DNA of 64,000 nucleotides, taken from the NCBI GenBank assembly GCA_039000515.1, contig JBCFYV010000024.1, positions 38,986,035 through 39,050,034 of the forward strand, given 5' to 3'. Positions within the stretch are counted from its first letter, which is position 1. Every line of letters begins with the position of its first letter. The stretch is from Timema cristinae. Its lineage: Eukaryota > Arthropoda > Insecta > Phasmatodea > Timematidae. This document shows, piece after piece, positions 13,440 to 24,715 of this stretch. The notes under the pieces are model-generated. The model was not told the DNA's origin. It did not search any database and was given only the letters and a program-made list of their open reading frames with translations. Both the position numbers and the translations under genes were made by a program.

Positions 13440-13900
13440 TTTACATACATACACACACACACACAACACATAATATATGTACATACATACATATTAGATA
13501 CATCCATACATACACATAATCACGCAATCATAATCCTTACAGGGTAGGCAAGAAACTGTACATATAGTTCAGAAAACAACTCCGTACTTAATCCCTCCTC
13601 ACTAACTTTATCCACACTTCCCTATCTTTGCATATCCCTTCACTTCAACATCCAAACACTGAGTCATATATTCTCTTTTATTTTTAAAATTCTTAAGGTT
13701 TCCCTTTTTCACACATTCACCTAAAACACTTTGTCACGTCTTATATAGCCTACCCTTTACTTTTGATACACACACTCTACCTTCATATATTTGCTTTATC
13801 ACTAGATCTATACTCATCCTCTAAACATGCCCAAACCAACGTATGACGCTTTTTCCACATTTACCTATTAGATTCCCTTTCAAACCGAGATCCTTCATAT
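13440..13900 (-). pseudogene. 3' end of an old LINE: reverse-transcriptase C-terminal tail with (CATA)n end
   Basis: Read on the minus strand, 13880 to 13545 gives RWFGHV, then QIYEGRV, LGECVKKGNLK, YMTQCLDVEV and GYAKIGKCG. This is the block order of the C-terminal part of many insect LINE ORF2 proteins, which usually run RWFGHV...RM then a small conserved end. Two in-frame stops (after GHV and in KT-stop-QS) show it is dead. A (CATA)n tract at 13442-13500 sits where such an element's tail would lie. Confidence 0.65.
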
Positions 13901-14337
13901 CTTCTACTTTGTATTAGATCAATTAAAAGATATAAATAAAATCAAAACCATCTGTAAATTGTAGAATAATAAGTAAACTAGGTCACTTCTCTGTTAATCT
14001 GGTTACTAAACATGTTAAAACTATAAAGGTTGTTTTCAGAACTAAAACTAATATTCGAAAGTTGTTTGCATGAGACAAATATTTGAATCTTATCTAATTT
14101 ATTCTAAATTTTTTATTAAATGAAAATGTTTGCCATTGGATAAAAACAAAATGGTGATTGTTGGTTCTTCAGGTTTTAAAATTATTTTGAAAAAATGTGT
14201 GAGGGACGTATTTCTCAGTTTTTAGGTGCACGCTTCTTAAAATTTGGCCGCCATAGATTTTCTGATATCAATAACCGGTCAATAGTTTATTCCAAACAAG
14301 ATCAAATTGAAATAATCCGACCTCAATACAAAATAAT
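13901..14337. other. AT-rich intergenic DNA
   Basis: Nothing recognised. Confidence 0.4.
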
Positions 14338-14594
14338 ACGCTTTGATGGCTTCATGGTCAAACGCGCTACTCTAGCAGCAGACAAGACTGCCGATGATGG
14401 GTAGAACGAGGTTTGAATATCGGTCAGGTGTACTGAGGGTGGTTTTTCCTTCAAATATTTTTACACTCTCCCTCCAAGCAAATGTGGGTACACTTCATTT
14501 GAATATTACCTTCCTTATCCTTAAAACCATTAGCGTAATTAATACATAAGAGTGTAACCTGAACGGATAGTAAGACGCGGTACTAAAAAAAAAT
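14338..14594 (+). repeat. SINE, head type C, full length
   Basis: The head is tttgatggcttcatggtc with a degenerate B box (ggtttgaatatc). The body has cactctccctccaagcaaat, then the common tail gaacggatagtaagacgcgg and an A-run. Confidence 0.85.
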
Positions 14595-14794
14595 ACATTC
14601 ATATATATATATATATAATATAATTATATATATTTTTATATGTTATTTTTCACTATTCCTATCTATAGGATCCACCATAGTGCAATCCATCACAGTAAGA
14701 CTACTAACTTTGGGGCAAGCTGAGTGTAAGTATAACTATGTGTTTTGAAACGATTATAGCAAGAAGCTTAAAAATATTGATTGACATAATTGCT

Positions 14795-15080
14795 TCTGCT
14801 ATAGTATCTATCCCCTACTAACTCAACCCTTTCCAGCTTAAATTTAGTGTCCCATCAGGAATGTGGATTTTACAATATTGAAAGTAAGGAATATATGCAT
14901 ATATATTGAAACCGATTTATCGCTCTATTCAATAATTGTATGGGGAAAAATCTCATGCTTGAAGATTAATGTATTTACAAAACATCGGTATTGTTTAAAA
15001 ATATACTTACTCAACATAAATATCTAAAATGTCTCAACAGGGACACAAACCAAGAAAATATTACCTAAAAATCAAAAAAC
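14795..15080 (+). repeat. dispersed repeat H, copy 1
   Basis: It matches 30085-30390 in the same orientation. Shared blocks include ctatccccnaa-like starts, tctccagctta or ttccagctta, ttttacaat, atgcctcaa or atgtctcaa, and acacaaaccaag or acgcaaaccaag. No coding content. Function and class unknown. Confidence 0.6.
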
Positions 15081-15084
15081 TTAA

Positions 15085-15390
15085 TTGCGTTAGCCCGCAA
15101 TCTAGCAATACCGGTTAAGCGGGCGCCATATTTTGGCGAAGGTTGTACAAACTTTTATAGATCGAGGTGTTATGTTGTCAGCACAACGAACCCTACGGCC
15201 GCTAATATATGTTTTCTAGACCGGAGCTGCTACTTTTCAAATTCAAGTAGCTAATCATTGGTTCTCACGAGGTTGAGTTAACCCCGTTTCAACCCACTAC
15301 TTTACATAAAAATCTAAAAGAGCCGGGAATCAAACCCGGGACCTTTGGATCTGTAGCTAGACATGGACCACTATACCACAGAGTCGGTCA
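15085..15390 (-). repeat. tRNA-derived SINE, head type D
   Basis: The minus strand carries a nearly complete tRNA-like head at 15318-15390: A-box-like gtggtatagtggtcc and B box gggtttgattcccggc with a good T-arm stem (ccggg/cccgg). The acceptor strands do not pair, so it is not a functional tRNA gene. The body (cggtctagaaaaca, gcgccatattttgg region) reappears in part at 57325-57540. Confidence 0.65.
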
Positions 15391-16202
15391 CAGTTGGGGA
15401 GAAATGTTTACTATAATATATATACTTAATAGTTTGTAGTATTATTTGGTAACAAAAAAACATAATAAACGTAGTCAACATTTAAGATGAAAAGTGACAA
15501 CCTATCTTGCAATACATCACATCTAGTATAATTTTGTGTGGAACAAACTAAATATAATCTAACAACAAATGAATTACCCATAGTAAAACATAGTAGGCAC
15601 ACTAGCTTTACTCATGATCTCAACCAAGTATTCCTAAAATTTAAATAGTAAAAGCTGGAAATCCATATCAATATAGATTTCCTAAAAGCTTACCACGCAC
15701 AAGGTAACTCAAGCGTGCCACAACAAGTAATATAATCTACAATTACCAGGTTAAAACATTTAAGAAACCATAAACATTTATCAAAATATCTAGTTCAAGT
15801 TTTTTTTTTTTTTTTTTTTTTTTACGATCACAATACCTCTCTCTTCGAGGGTTCGATAGAAAGTACAATATATGACATGAACTGTTACCTATTACTCAGA
15901 ATAATTCAGACGCCAGAGAAGATATATCCAGGTACCTGTATATCTGCAACAAAATCTTCTATCCACTAAATCATCGTGGACTGGTAATCAATTATGTTGA
16001 CTAACATGATCACAAGTCTCTGCGTTAAGACCTTACTCGAATCAGTGTTTATGACCAAAGTAAACCAGTATTCTATACTATTAGTAAGTTATTGTTTCGC
16101 ACCATCTTTAACAAACTTTGTCTATAAATCCAATAAACAAACATTCATTCTACATATCATTATGAGATAAAATAGGTAGTGAATAGGAGAGAACACTCGC
16201 TT
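15391..16202. other. intergenic DNA with a 26-base poly-T and an old repeat end
   Basis: A poly-T run lies at about 15799-15824. Just after it, cgatcacaatacctctctct and gggttcgatagaa match the end of the F repeat family seen at 60.5 kb. Otherwise nothing is supported. Confidence 0.45.
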
Positions 16203-16492
16203 CTGTAGTCTAATGATATAAGACAGGGGTGCCTATTTTTATTTTTTTCGAAGGAACCCTTGCACGGTCTAATGGTAAAAGACAGGGGTGCCTTTTTTTT
16301 TATCGAAGGAACCCTTGCACGGTCTAATGGTAAAAGACAGGGGTGCCTTTTTTTTTATCGAAGGAACCCTTGCACGGTCTAATGGTATAAGACAGGGGTG
16401 CCTATTTTTTTATCGAAGGAACCCTTGCACGGTCTAATGGTAAAAGACAGGGTGCCTTTTTTTTTATCGAAGGAACCCTTGCACGGTCTAAT
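16203..16492. repeat. 55-bp minisatellite, about 5 units
   Basis: The unit begins gtctaatggtaaaagacagg, continues ggtgcct, a T-run and atcgaaggaacccttgcacg. Units two to five are almost identical; the first is longer in its T-rich part. The embedded acaggggtgcc resembles a hAT-type terminal sequence, so an element end may have been amplified. Confidence 0.9.
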
Positions 16493-17167
16493 GCATCAGA
16501 AAAAAAAACATGCTGGAGCCCTCATTAAAACAATGCACTAATATTATGAACATTCAATGACAGTTAAACTTCATAAGTAAAAAATTATAAAAACAAACGG
16601 GAAAACATCACATGTTTCGGTTGCGTCTTTGGCAAATGTCATTAATTCTGATTTGAAAAAAAAATAATGGACATCCTAATTATTTATGTTATTTTATAGG
16701 GTTAAAAACAAATATAGAATATTCAGCATTTGCCTCACGTAGCCTGATGACTATGACTATGATAAGAAACCAAGGGTTCCGTGGAGGATGGTTTGCAAGA
16801 CGCTGGTCTAAAGCCGGGATCAGGATCAACTTAACCTTCACTTAAGGTTAACTTAACGTAACTTAACGTAAAGGTCCTTCTCGTGATTTTAAACGGATGT
16901 GATCACGATGCACTTAACGTTCGCTTGCACTTAACTTAGTTATACATGTCCTTGGAGGTCTCTCACGTTAAGTGAACGTTACTTGAAGGGTATCACGTGA
17001 TATAGCCAGCCAATTATTTTGCGAGTGACGTCTACAGAACTATTTAGTAATAAGTTTGTTGGTTTTATGACCACGGTTTACTCATTAGCTTAAGTTCTAG
17101 TGATCAAACATTGAAACAAAATAATTAAAGTAAAATAGAAAAGCTAAAGTTATCATTATCATTATTA

Positions 17168-17205
<38 letters not shown>

Positions 17206-17324
17206 ACCACGTCTTATTACCCGTTTGGATTATACTCACTTAACGCTAATATGTAATGGTAGGGTGATTGTGAGATGAAATAAAGGACCCATAGTTTAAC
17301 GTGGGATCCGAACCACGGTGGAGA

Positions 17325-18167
17325 ACAGATTACTACGACTTTATTGAAACACATACATTTGAAACACATACATATTAATGCAATTACATTAATCCTAACT
17401 CTATGCTCCAATACCTATATTTTAACTTGGAGCTTATTATTCTCTATAAACTTAACTCTTGCCTACAATTATATGTCCTTTTTGCTTAATATAAGATAAT
17501 TATTAATTATAACACTTATTCTAATGTCCTTATTGTTCCTATCTGCTAATAGTTGGTCCGCCCCGGGTACTTAAATCACCCGGTACCCCTCCCCGCCTCC
17601 AGACTCCACGCCCCCAGGGACATGGTTCCCGGTGGCGGCGACGAGCATCCCCCTATCCGCCACCTGGGGAGGCGCCCTACCGGAGTTCTCGCTCCGCCTA
17701 CTCACTAACGAAACCACTTATTATGGACTTAATACTAACTTAACCTAGCTTAACAGTAGTTCACATTTAATATTTAAAACACAATTGTTTACAATTCACT
17801 TAATCTAATCTTCCCATCTTCCGACCAGGCTGCCTGCTCCGTTTGGGTTCCCGATCGCTCCGACCCAGCTCCAATCATCTTTTGCCTAGTCGCCCGAGCT
17901 CCAGGTTATACCCCCCACATGTTTCTCCCCTCTACTATCCATCCCAGCCGGGATTTCGGCACCCACTGGTACATCAGCAATTCTCACTGCTGGAATCCAG
18001 CGGGTGCCTCCATCGGCTGGACTCCGGATCTCCAGGAGTCACACCCAGTCCATCCTACCAACCAGCCCGCAGCCTGCCCACCTGTTCCCTACCATAAGCA
18101 CCAGTTCCGGTCAAAAGTCTCGTCTTCGTCTGTCCCAACTCCGCTACTGATTATGGAATCTCCGTCT
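17325..18167 (-). other. 3' untranslated region of the R1-like LINE
   Basis: It has a GC-rich proximal part (18167 to about 17560) including a stretch with gtacccggggcggacc, then an AT-rich distal part ending in a short duplicated block (gaaacacatacat twice), AATAAA and the insertion junction. Confidence 0.75.
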
Positions 18168-21100
18168 CTAATAGTCGCGTTTAGGTCTTCTTCCGTTTGC
18201 CCCATTAGTCGCCCTCGCTCTTATGTCCGCTAAGTACCTCTCCCTTTCCCTCTTGGACGCATCATCAGCTATCCTGTCCAGCAGCCCACACCTGTCCACG
18301 TCACGAACTATATGATAGATCGTGCCTGCTTGCAGTGGTACCTGCATTACCTCTCTATAATTAATCGTTAACTCGCACTCTAGTACGACGTGTTCTGGTG
18401 TGGACTCCCTTCCACACTCACATTTGTCACCGTCCACCTGTCCCAGTCGATGAAGAGTTGCTCTGTATGGCCCGTGCCCCGTCAGAAAATGCACCATTCC
18501 TGCGGAAGGCTCTAAGTGCGTCATCTCCAGACGCTCTCTCACCGACGGGAGGATCCGATAGGTTCTCCTCCCCTTCTCACTCCTGTCCCACTCCTCCTGC
18601 CATTCATCCAGGAGAGCCTCCCGGATCCCCCTCTTCGATGTCACACCCTCCCTGGTCTGTTGTGTCACCTTATTCAGATTCCCCCTCCTCAGCCAGTACA
18701 GAGCCGCTCTCCTCCTTATCTCCAGGTCCAGAGGCCAGATACCCAGCGCTATACACAATGATTCAGTCGCCACTGTTCTGTACGCCCCAGAGAGCCTGAG
18801 GAGTATGCTTCTTTGCAAACTTCTCACCCTCCGCCTCTGCATTACCTGTTTTAAGCGATGCGCCCAGACTCCAGCCCCATAGCCCACGACGGAGACTAGC
18901 AGCGCCTGATGGTAGAGCCTTATGCAACTCATTGGCAGCCCAAAACTCCCCATGCCGATGTTAATGATCTTGTTCATAACTCTTAATGCTCGGCCGCATG
19001 CGTTCTCCACGTGCGCTATGAAATTTCTCCCTCTCATCTAGCACTACGCCTAGGTATCTGGTGTTCTCACTTCGTCTTATAGTCTGTCCATCCAGTCTCA
19101 CTATAGGGTTTCTCTTCAGCCCTCCCCGGAACAGCACATACGCCGTCTTCGCCGGCGCTAGACTTAACTTGACTCTCTTACACCAAGAGTTGAGCCCCGC
19201 AAGCACGGCTTCGCTCTTGGTCTCCAATTCCATCCTTGACATTGCTTCTACTACAATAAACAAGTCGTCAGCGAAGGCGACCACCCCCGCCGTTCCCGGG
19301 AGAGCCTCCACTTTTGTCAGTCCAGGTTCCAGTCCTATGTCCCAGAAGATCGGCCCACAGACCAACCCCTGGGGACATCCCTTCGTTAATCGTTTACTTA
19401 TCTCTGTCCCCGGACATCTCAAGGTTGCATATCTGTCCCTGCAATAGTCCAGGAAGACTCTATAGAGGTCCCCCGGACATCGTATCCTTCTTAGGCTCTC
19501 AAAAAGGGCGGGCCACCACAGATTGTCAAATGCCCCTGAGATGTCCACGAATAGTCCCATCACGTGTTTCCCTGTGCACCCCTCAATCAGATTTACAGCC
19601 TCACAGATAGCATCCTCCGTGGACCTACCCTTCCTAAAGCCGTACTGTTTCCCATGCATACCTACTATTCTTCTATGTAATGTCAACCTTTCACACATTA
19701 TCTTTTCCTGAAGCTTGCCGCAAACGTTTAACAAGCATATGGGCCTGTACGACTTCGGGAGTTGTGGATCCTTCTCATCACCCTTACTAAGAATGACTAC
19801 CTCACTCTGCTTCCACACATTCGGGACCCTGCCTTGAGTGGTGCACTCATTCAATAGCTCCGCTAAGAAGGGTGCTACCTGTTCACTGATGGCCTGAAGG
19901 ACCTCGACACTGATTCCATCAGGTCCCGGTGCCTTCTTCCTTTTCATTCTGGCTACAAATCTGATTACTTCCTCCTGCGTCACTGGGTCGGTCCTGTCCT
20001 CATTTGGGTATAGTTCCGTCATTTGTCTTCTCATCTCCCCCTGATTCTCACTGTCCACCCCATCATCATCCGGGAGCAGCGAGCTCACCAACAACCTTGC
20101 TGACTCCTCCCACCCCGACGTCATCCCTCCACCCGGTTTCCTGAGTGTTGAGATGACCGTAGGGGGCCTCACTTTGCCCGTCGCCATTTGGAAAGGTATT
20201 CCCCATGCATTCGCTCTCAATTGCTCCTGCACATACCTTTCCCATCCCTCACTTTTCGCTAGAGCAAGGGCGGCTGAGTAGTCTCTTTTCTTGTCTCTGT
20301 ATTCTTCCAACAGGAATCCCTTTGCCGCTGGATCCATCTCCGCTTGATATCTTCTACGTGCAGCTCTCGCCCTTGCCCTATGTCTTCTAAGTCCATCGTT
20401 CCAAAAATTGTTGCCCTGCGTGATGACCCTCCCCCCTTTCCTCACCGGGATGGCGGCTCTCATTGCTCGTTGTACAGCCCTGGTTAGTTCTTTTGCCTTT
20501 GCATTCACGTTCCCCCCTCTCTCAATCCTCTCCGGTAAGACCAACTCCCTTCTCATCTTCTCCCAGTTGGCCTTCTTCATGTTGAATCTTATTCTAGACT
20601 CTCCCTTCACTTCATCCATTCCTCCCACTACCTCAAAGGTGATCATATTGTGGTCACTTATTGTTATCCCGTCCAGTACCTTCCAGTCTCGAATCATACC
20701 TGCTGCCTCTCTGCTGCATAGAGTCACATCTATATTAGATTTAGCCCCTGTAGCTCCCACATAGGTCGGCGGGTTCCCAAACACGTTCATCACCTCCAGC
20801 TGCTTAGTTTCGATAGTCTCCACCAATTTCTCACCTCTTTTATAAGCTCTATATCCTCCTACCTTCCCATCGGCTCTTCTGAAATCATCACTAAACCATA
20901 GAGGTGATCTCGCGTTTGCATCCGCTACCACTACAATCGGCCTTCCCCTAAAGGTATCTACTATAGATTCTAGCTGTTCTAGGTACGGTTCTATCTCTTC
21001 TCTGTACTGGAAGTACATATTGACTAGGATAAACTCGCATGTACTAGATCTTACTTCCACGCAAGTGACTTTCTCGTGGCAATATTGATCCACCCTTGTT

Positions 21101-21342
21101 ATCGTGAGGTCCCCGCGCATGACTATTATAATACTCATCGCTCTATCTCCATTATATACTGATCTTGCCCCCAGGGGTAATTGCGCCCCCACGATATTAC
21201 CACCTCTCGTAATATAGGGCTCTTGGAGGCACATTATATCTATGTTAAGTTCTCCAACCACTCTCCTGATCTCATCCATCACGGTCACGCTCCGCATAGC
21301 GTTCAACTGCCCAATTCTGATTTTCTTAGTTTCCTCTCCCAT
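18168..21342 (-). pseudogene. ORF2 of the R1-like LINE: APE-type endonuclease and reverse transcriptase, one frameshift
   Basis: It starts at ATG 21342, overlapping the stop of the middle ORF by one base (TGATG). The N-terminal apurinic-endonuclease-type domain has N14 (QLNAMR), E41 (QEPY), D141/N143 (DANARSPLW), D205 (SNIDVTL) and D230-H231 (SDHN). The reverse transcriptase has KAPGPDG at 470-476, D600 (FVDISGAFDN), CPQG at 656-659 and the catalytic FADD at 690-693. Around 19015 (after YLGVVLDERE) the frame shifts by what looks like one inserted base in gagaaattt; the protein resumes NFIAHVENACGRAL and runs 280 more residues. A C-terminal CECG...H...C knuckle (CECGRESTPEHVVLEC) is typical of R1-type proteins. 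No RNase H domain is evident. Joined length is about 1065 residues. Confidence 0.92.
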
Positions 21343-23541
21343 CAGGGATTATGAGTAAATACATAACACTTGGGCCAAGCCTCCTTCGAATCGAACGCTA
21401 CGCGACCGTTTGCCTGGACAAAATGTGTATACCATTCCTCCGTATCCATCGTTTCTCTTCTTCTATCAAACACCTTCCTTATCTTCTCAAGGAGTGGTTG
21501 AAATTCCGTTGGGAGGTTTATCGCCTTTAGCTGGATTCTATCTAGGGCCTCTGGTGTCGAAAACGCGATGGTTCTGCCCTTCTCATGCCCGATCCTAACA
21601 ACATGCCTCATCGCTAGGTGGAGCGTCTGGTGTTCCTCCAACCTTGAGAGTTGGAGGATCTCCTCAAAATTATTATAACCCGAACCCTCTCCTGCCAGTC
21701 TCTTAGATTCTTGCTCCTCACCACCTTCCTTCTCCACCTCTATTTCTCCCACCAGCGCCGGCTCCTCCGCTTCATGTCTCTTTTCTTCCTCCCCCCCCGC
21801 CGAGGTGCCTACTTTTCCTTCCTCTTCTTGACCTCCCTCTTTTACCCCCTTCCCTTTGTTCTTAATCTCCTTCCCGTTCATCACCACCGGTCCCTTCACC
21901 CAAAACTTCATCCGTTGGATGTTCCATCTCTTTCGCCTTTCCTTCAAGGCTTCTGTTATTGTTGTTGAAGAGACTTTAGCCACCTTCTCCTCGAGGTCCT
22001 CCTCTCTTCCCTTCAAAGGGTGTATAGCATCCTCTTCCAGTATTGCCATGCGGGAATCCTCACACACCACTCGCACATTTCTTAACACATGCGGGTTTAT
22101 CGCCGGTTGTGCACCTGAGATATCAGGGTGGAAGACGCGGCCGCCGAATCTCCGGTGGACCCAAACCTTCCATCCCAGAACTCATTCCCCGGCCAGCTGT
22201 TCCCATCCCACGCATATGTCGTCACCAGATAATGCTCTCCTTTTCCCAGTATTAGGTAGGGCGCTCTTCTGGTTGAGATCACTTTCACCCCTTTGCCCTC
22301 CAAGATGTTTACATGGTCCTTAAAATACTCCTCCACTCCCTCCATCCATAGTAGCTCCAGACTGCAATATTTCCCCCTTCCAAGCCATATCTTTCCAACG
22401 CTACATACAAACATTCCCTTAATACCCTGTAGAAGACACCGTTCTGAGTCTCAGATCCCCGCCATACTCCTAGGCCAAACCCCACCACCTGCAGGTGGAC
22501 CCCCCTTTGGACTTCTTTCGAGATTCTGTAAGCCTCCGAAAATAACATCTCGAGGACGATTCTGATTCTTTTTTCATATACAGTTACATATATCCCCTCT
22601 CCCTGTTTGACTGGCATTAGTTTCTCAGGGTTCGCTTCGATCCCTTGGAAGTACTGCCTTATGAACCTCATCACAGAGTCATCTTTTGGGTTAGGGCTCA
22701 TGTAGAGCCTGTCACCTCTTCCCATCCTTCTTAGGTTTGGTCCCACCAATCCAACTATAGTACCTTCTCTTACCACTCCTTTCTCATCCGGTACCCCCAT
22801 ATTCTTGCGATCCCCCTTGTTGCGAAATACCGTCTTTGACGATATCCCGATCAACCCAGATGCCACCACCTCATAATCTCTTAAGCATTTGACTTCCTTC
22901 CCCCGCTCCGCCGCTACCTGGCTATACCCTTGGGATCTGAACCCCAGTTCCGTACAGTATGATTCATCCGCCCCATAGCTATACTTACACCTCTCCCTAA
23001 GTAGCCTTCTTATAAAACTATCAACTGTTTGTGCCTTGTAAAACTCCCTCGTTTCTACAGGTCCCCCGTGTGTCAGAAACTCCAACAGTGCCTCCATGAA
23101 CCCATATGACCAACGATGGATTAATGTTCTCACCGAGCAGACGTATCGCATTACATCCTCCGTCGCCATCACTCCATTCTTAACAAGAGCCCCCATATCC
23201 ACCGTTGGCAGAGGAATCTTACACCTCGCCAGATTATCCCAAAACTCTTCTTCATCTCCTGCCTCCTTTATTTCCCCGCCTTCCTCTTTCTTCTGAACAC
23301 TACCACTCCTATTCGGATTTATTGCCATCGCCTCGGCTATCGTTCTCCTCCCTCTAAAACTCTCCGCTCTCGCTAGGTTCCTCCTCCTTCTCGAGGGACA
23401 ATTCCTGCCCCCTCGAGCCTTTCCATCTCTACTCCCGGATCTCAGTCCATCCCTGTCCTTGTCTTCCCCTTCTAGCCGTCCCAGTATTTTTGTTAGTACT
23501 CTAACCAAGTCCTTGATATCACTGTCCATAGTCGGTGTCAT
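21342..23541 (-). pseudogene. middle ORF of the R1-like LINE, about 730 codons, two frameshifts, function unknown
   Basis: It starts at ATG 23541 inside the end of ORF1 (23-base overlap). Frame 1 runs 410 codons. Near 22350 the reading moves to a second frame (LLWMEGVEEYFKDHVNILEG), and near 22110 to a third (PAINPHVLRNVRVVCEDSR), which runs to the stop at 21342. Both breaks fit single-base indels, so the ancestral ORF was about 730 codons. The N-terminal 90 residues are charged, with an arginine run (SRRRRN). The core (about 120-540) has TIVGLVGPNLRRMGRGDRLY, GVHLQVVGFGLGVWRG at 347-362 and YAWDGNSWPGNEFWDG with STGDSAAASS. A lysine/glutamate-rich linker follows, then a C-terminal segment ending KCYVFTHNP. 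I do not recognise it as a usual LINE protein. The core reminds me of an uncharacterised eukaryotic/bacterial domain (DUF4804-like); this is recollection, not a search. Confidence 0.85.
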
Positions 23542-24715
23542 TAATCTGTCTGTCCAGCAGGAGTTGGTAAGTCATGCACTCCCTACTATTTGGTGCTTTA
23601 CATTTGTCCTTCCCCCTATTGTGGCACGGAATGCACTTCCCTACTTTTTCTCTGCAGTCTTTCCTCTCATGGCCGGCCTGGCCACAACTGCCACAAACAG
23701 ATTCCTTCTTAGGACAGTATTTAATCCGGTGGCCGAGGTCCATACACCGGTTGCACCTCGTAACCACCAGGAAGTCCTTAACTGAGACACTGGTGAACCG
23801 GAGATAAACTCGCTCTCCCACCAGCATCTGCCTTATCTTAGGGGAGACCTCCACCACATGGTCTGTTACCCTCCTCCCTCTTTTCCCTGTCCTGAAGCGG
23901 GGTTCGAACCCTGCCATAAATTCCGCCTTAGTGATCTGGCCCTCTAGGTTCTGCAAGTACACAACCTCCTTCAACTCGTCCTCTTTCATGTCCACAGGTA
24001 CGTCGTACACTGTAACCATCGGTCTCCTTCGTCTGGGCTCCTCACACTTTAGTGACTCGATGCCCTTCACCTTTTCTTTTATTTTGTCTAGGTCAGTCCC
24101 GTCCTTTGTTTCCACTACAACCGACTTGCCAGCTGGCCGGATGGACCGAATGTGAATCCTATCCTTAGCTGGGTTTATTGTCCCCATGACCAAATTTTGT
24201 ATAACCTTAGTTTCCTCACCCTTACTTGATGTGATGAACAACTTTGCCCCCCTGTTAGTCTGGTCCTTCTCTATTCTCTGGGCCGGAGTGATCCTCTTCC
24301 CTGATCCCACGACGGATGCCTTGGATGTCCCCGCTGCAGCCATCTGCGCAAAGGTGGGACGCTGCACTTGCACAGCCTCTTCCACCCACTTATTCTTCTC
24401 CTCCTTCCGCAGTCTCTCGTTCTCGGTCTTGAGTTCTTCAACTCTGCCCTCCAACTCTGCCATATCCAGTAGCAACATTGATGCGAAGTCTCTCATCTTT
24501 AGGATGCTGCCCTCTGGCGTCCTCTTCCTCTGTTTCAGTATCTCACATAGCTGACTGAGCCTTTTCGCCCATTCCCTTGCTTTCGCTCTTTCCCTCTCCT
24601 CCCCTCTCACTGACTTGTCGTCTTTCTCTGCTTTCTCGGCCTGGCCTTCACTGCCGCTTTTCTTCTTTTCTTTGCCCCTTTCTTCCTTCCCCAGCCCTAC
24701 ATCCTCATCATCCTC
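23519..24715 (-). CDS. ORF1 of the R1-like LINE: gag-like protein with zinc knuckles, 5'-truncated
   Basis: The frame is open from the element's 5' boundary, so the true start is lost; a GTG at 24610 is only an internal codon. Counting from that point: a charged coiled-coil-like stretch at 50-75 (ELEGRVEELKTENERLRKE), a central gag region, then zinc knuckles CNRCMDLGHRIKYC (286-299) and CGSCGQAGHERKDC (306-319), both CX2CX4HX4C. A third, degenerate C-rich motif (CIPCHNRGKDKC, 326-337) follows. The C-terminus ends NDTDYGQ at 23519. Such proteins bind the element RNA and form the retrotransposition particle. The start of the middle ORF lies inside its last codons. Confidence 0.9.
   Translation of the reverse strand, partial: EDDEDVGLGKEERGKEKKKSGSEGQAEKAEKDDKSVRGEERERAKAREWAKRLSQLCEILKQRKRTPEGSILKMRDFASMLLLDMAELEGRVEELKTENERLRKEEKNKWVEEAVQVQRPTFAQMAAAGTSKASVVGSGKRITPAQRIEKDQTNRGAKLFITSSKGEETKVIQNLVMGTINPAKDRIHIRSIRPAGKSVVVETKDGTDLDKIKEKVKGIESLKCEEPRRRRPMVTVYDVPVDMKEDELKEVVYLQNLEGQITKAEFMAGFEPRFRTGKRGRRVTDHVVEVSPKIRQMLVGERVYLRFTSVSVKDFLVVTRCNRCMDLGHRIKYCPKKESVCGSCGQAGHERKDCREKVGKCIPCHNRGKDKCKAPNSRECMTYQLLLDRQINDTDYGQ

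Noticed and set aside
15318..15390. tRNA gene
   Set aside because: A and B boxes and the T arm are good, but the acceptor strands do not pair and a SINE-like body follows.
16203..16492. CRISPR-like array
   Set aside because: Units are directly adjacent with no unique spacers. It is an ordinary minisatellite in a eukaryotic genome.
17843..23807. Many plus-strand frames of 60-155 codons
   Set aside because: All are antisense to the R1-like LINE ORFs, whose GC-rich codons leave the other strand open.
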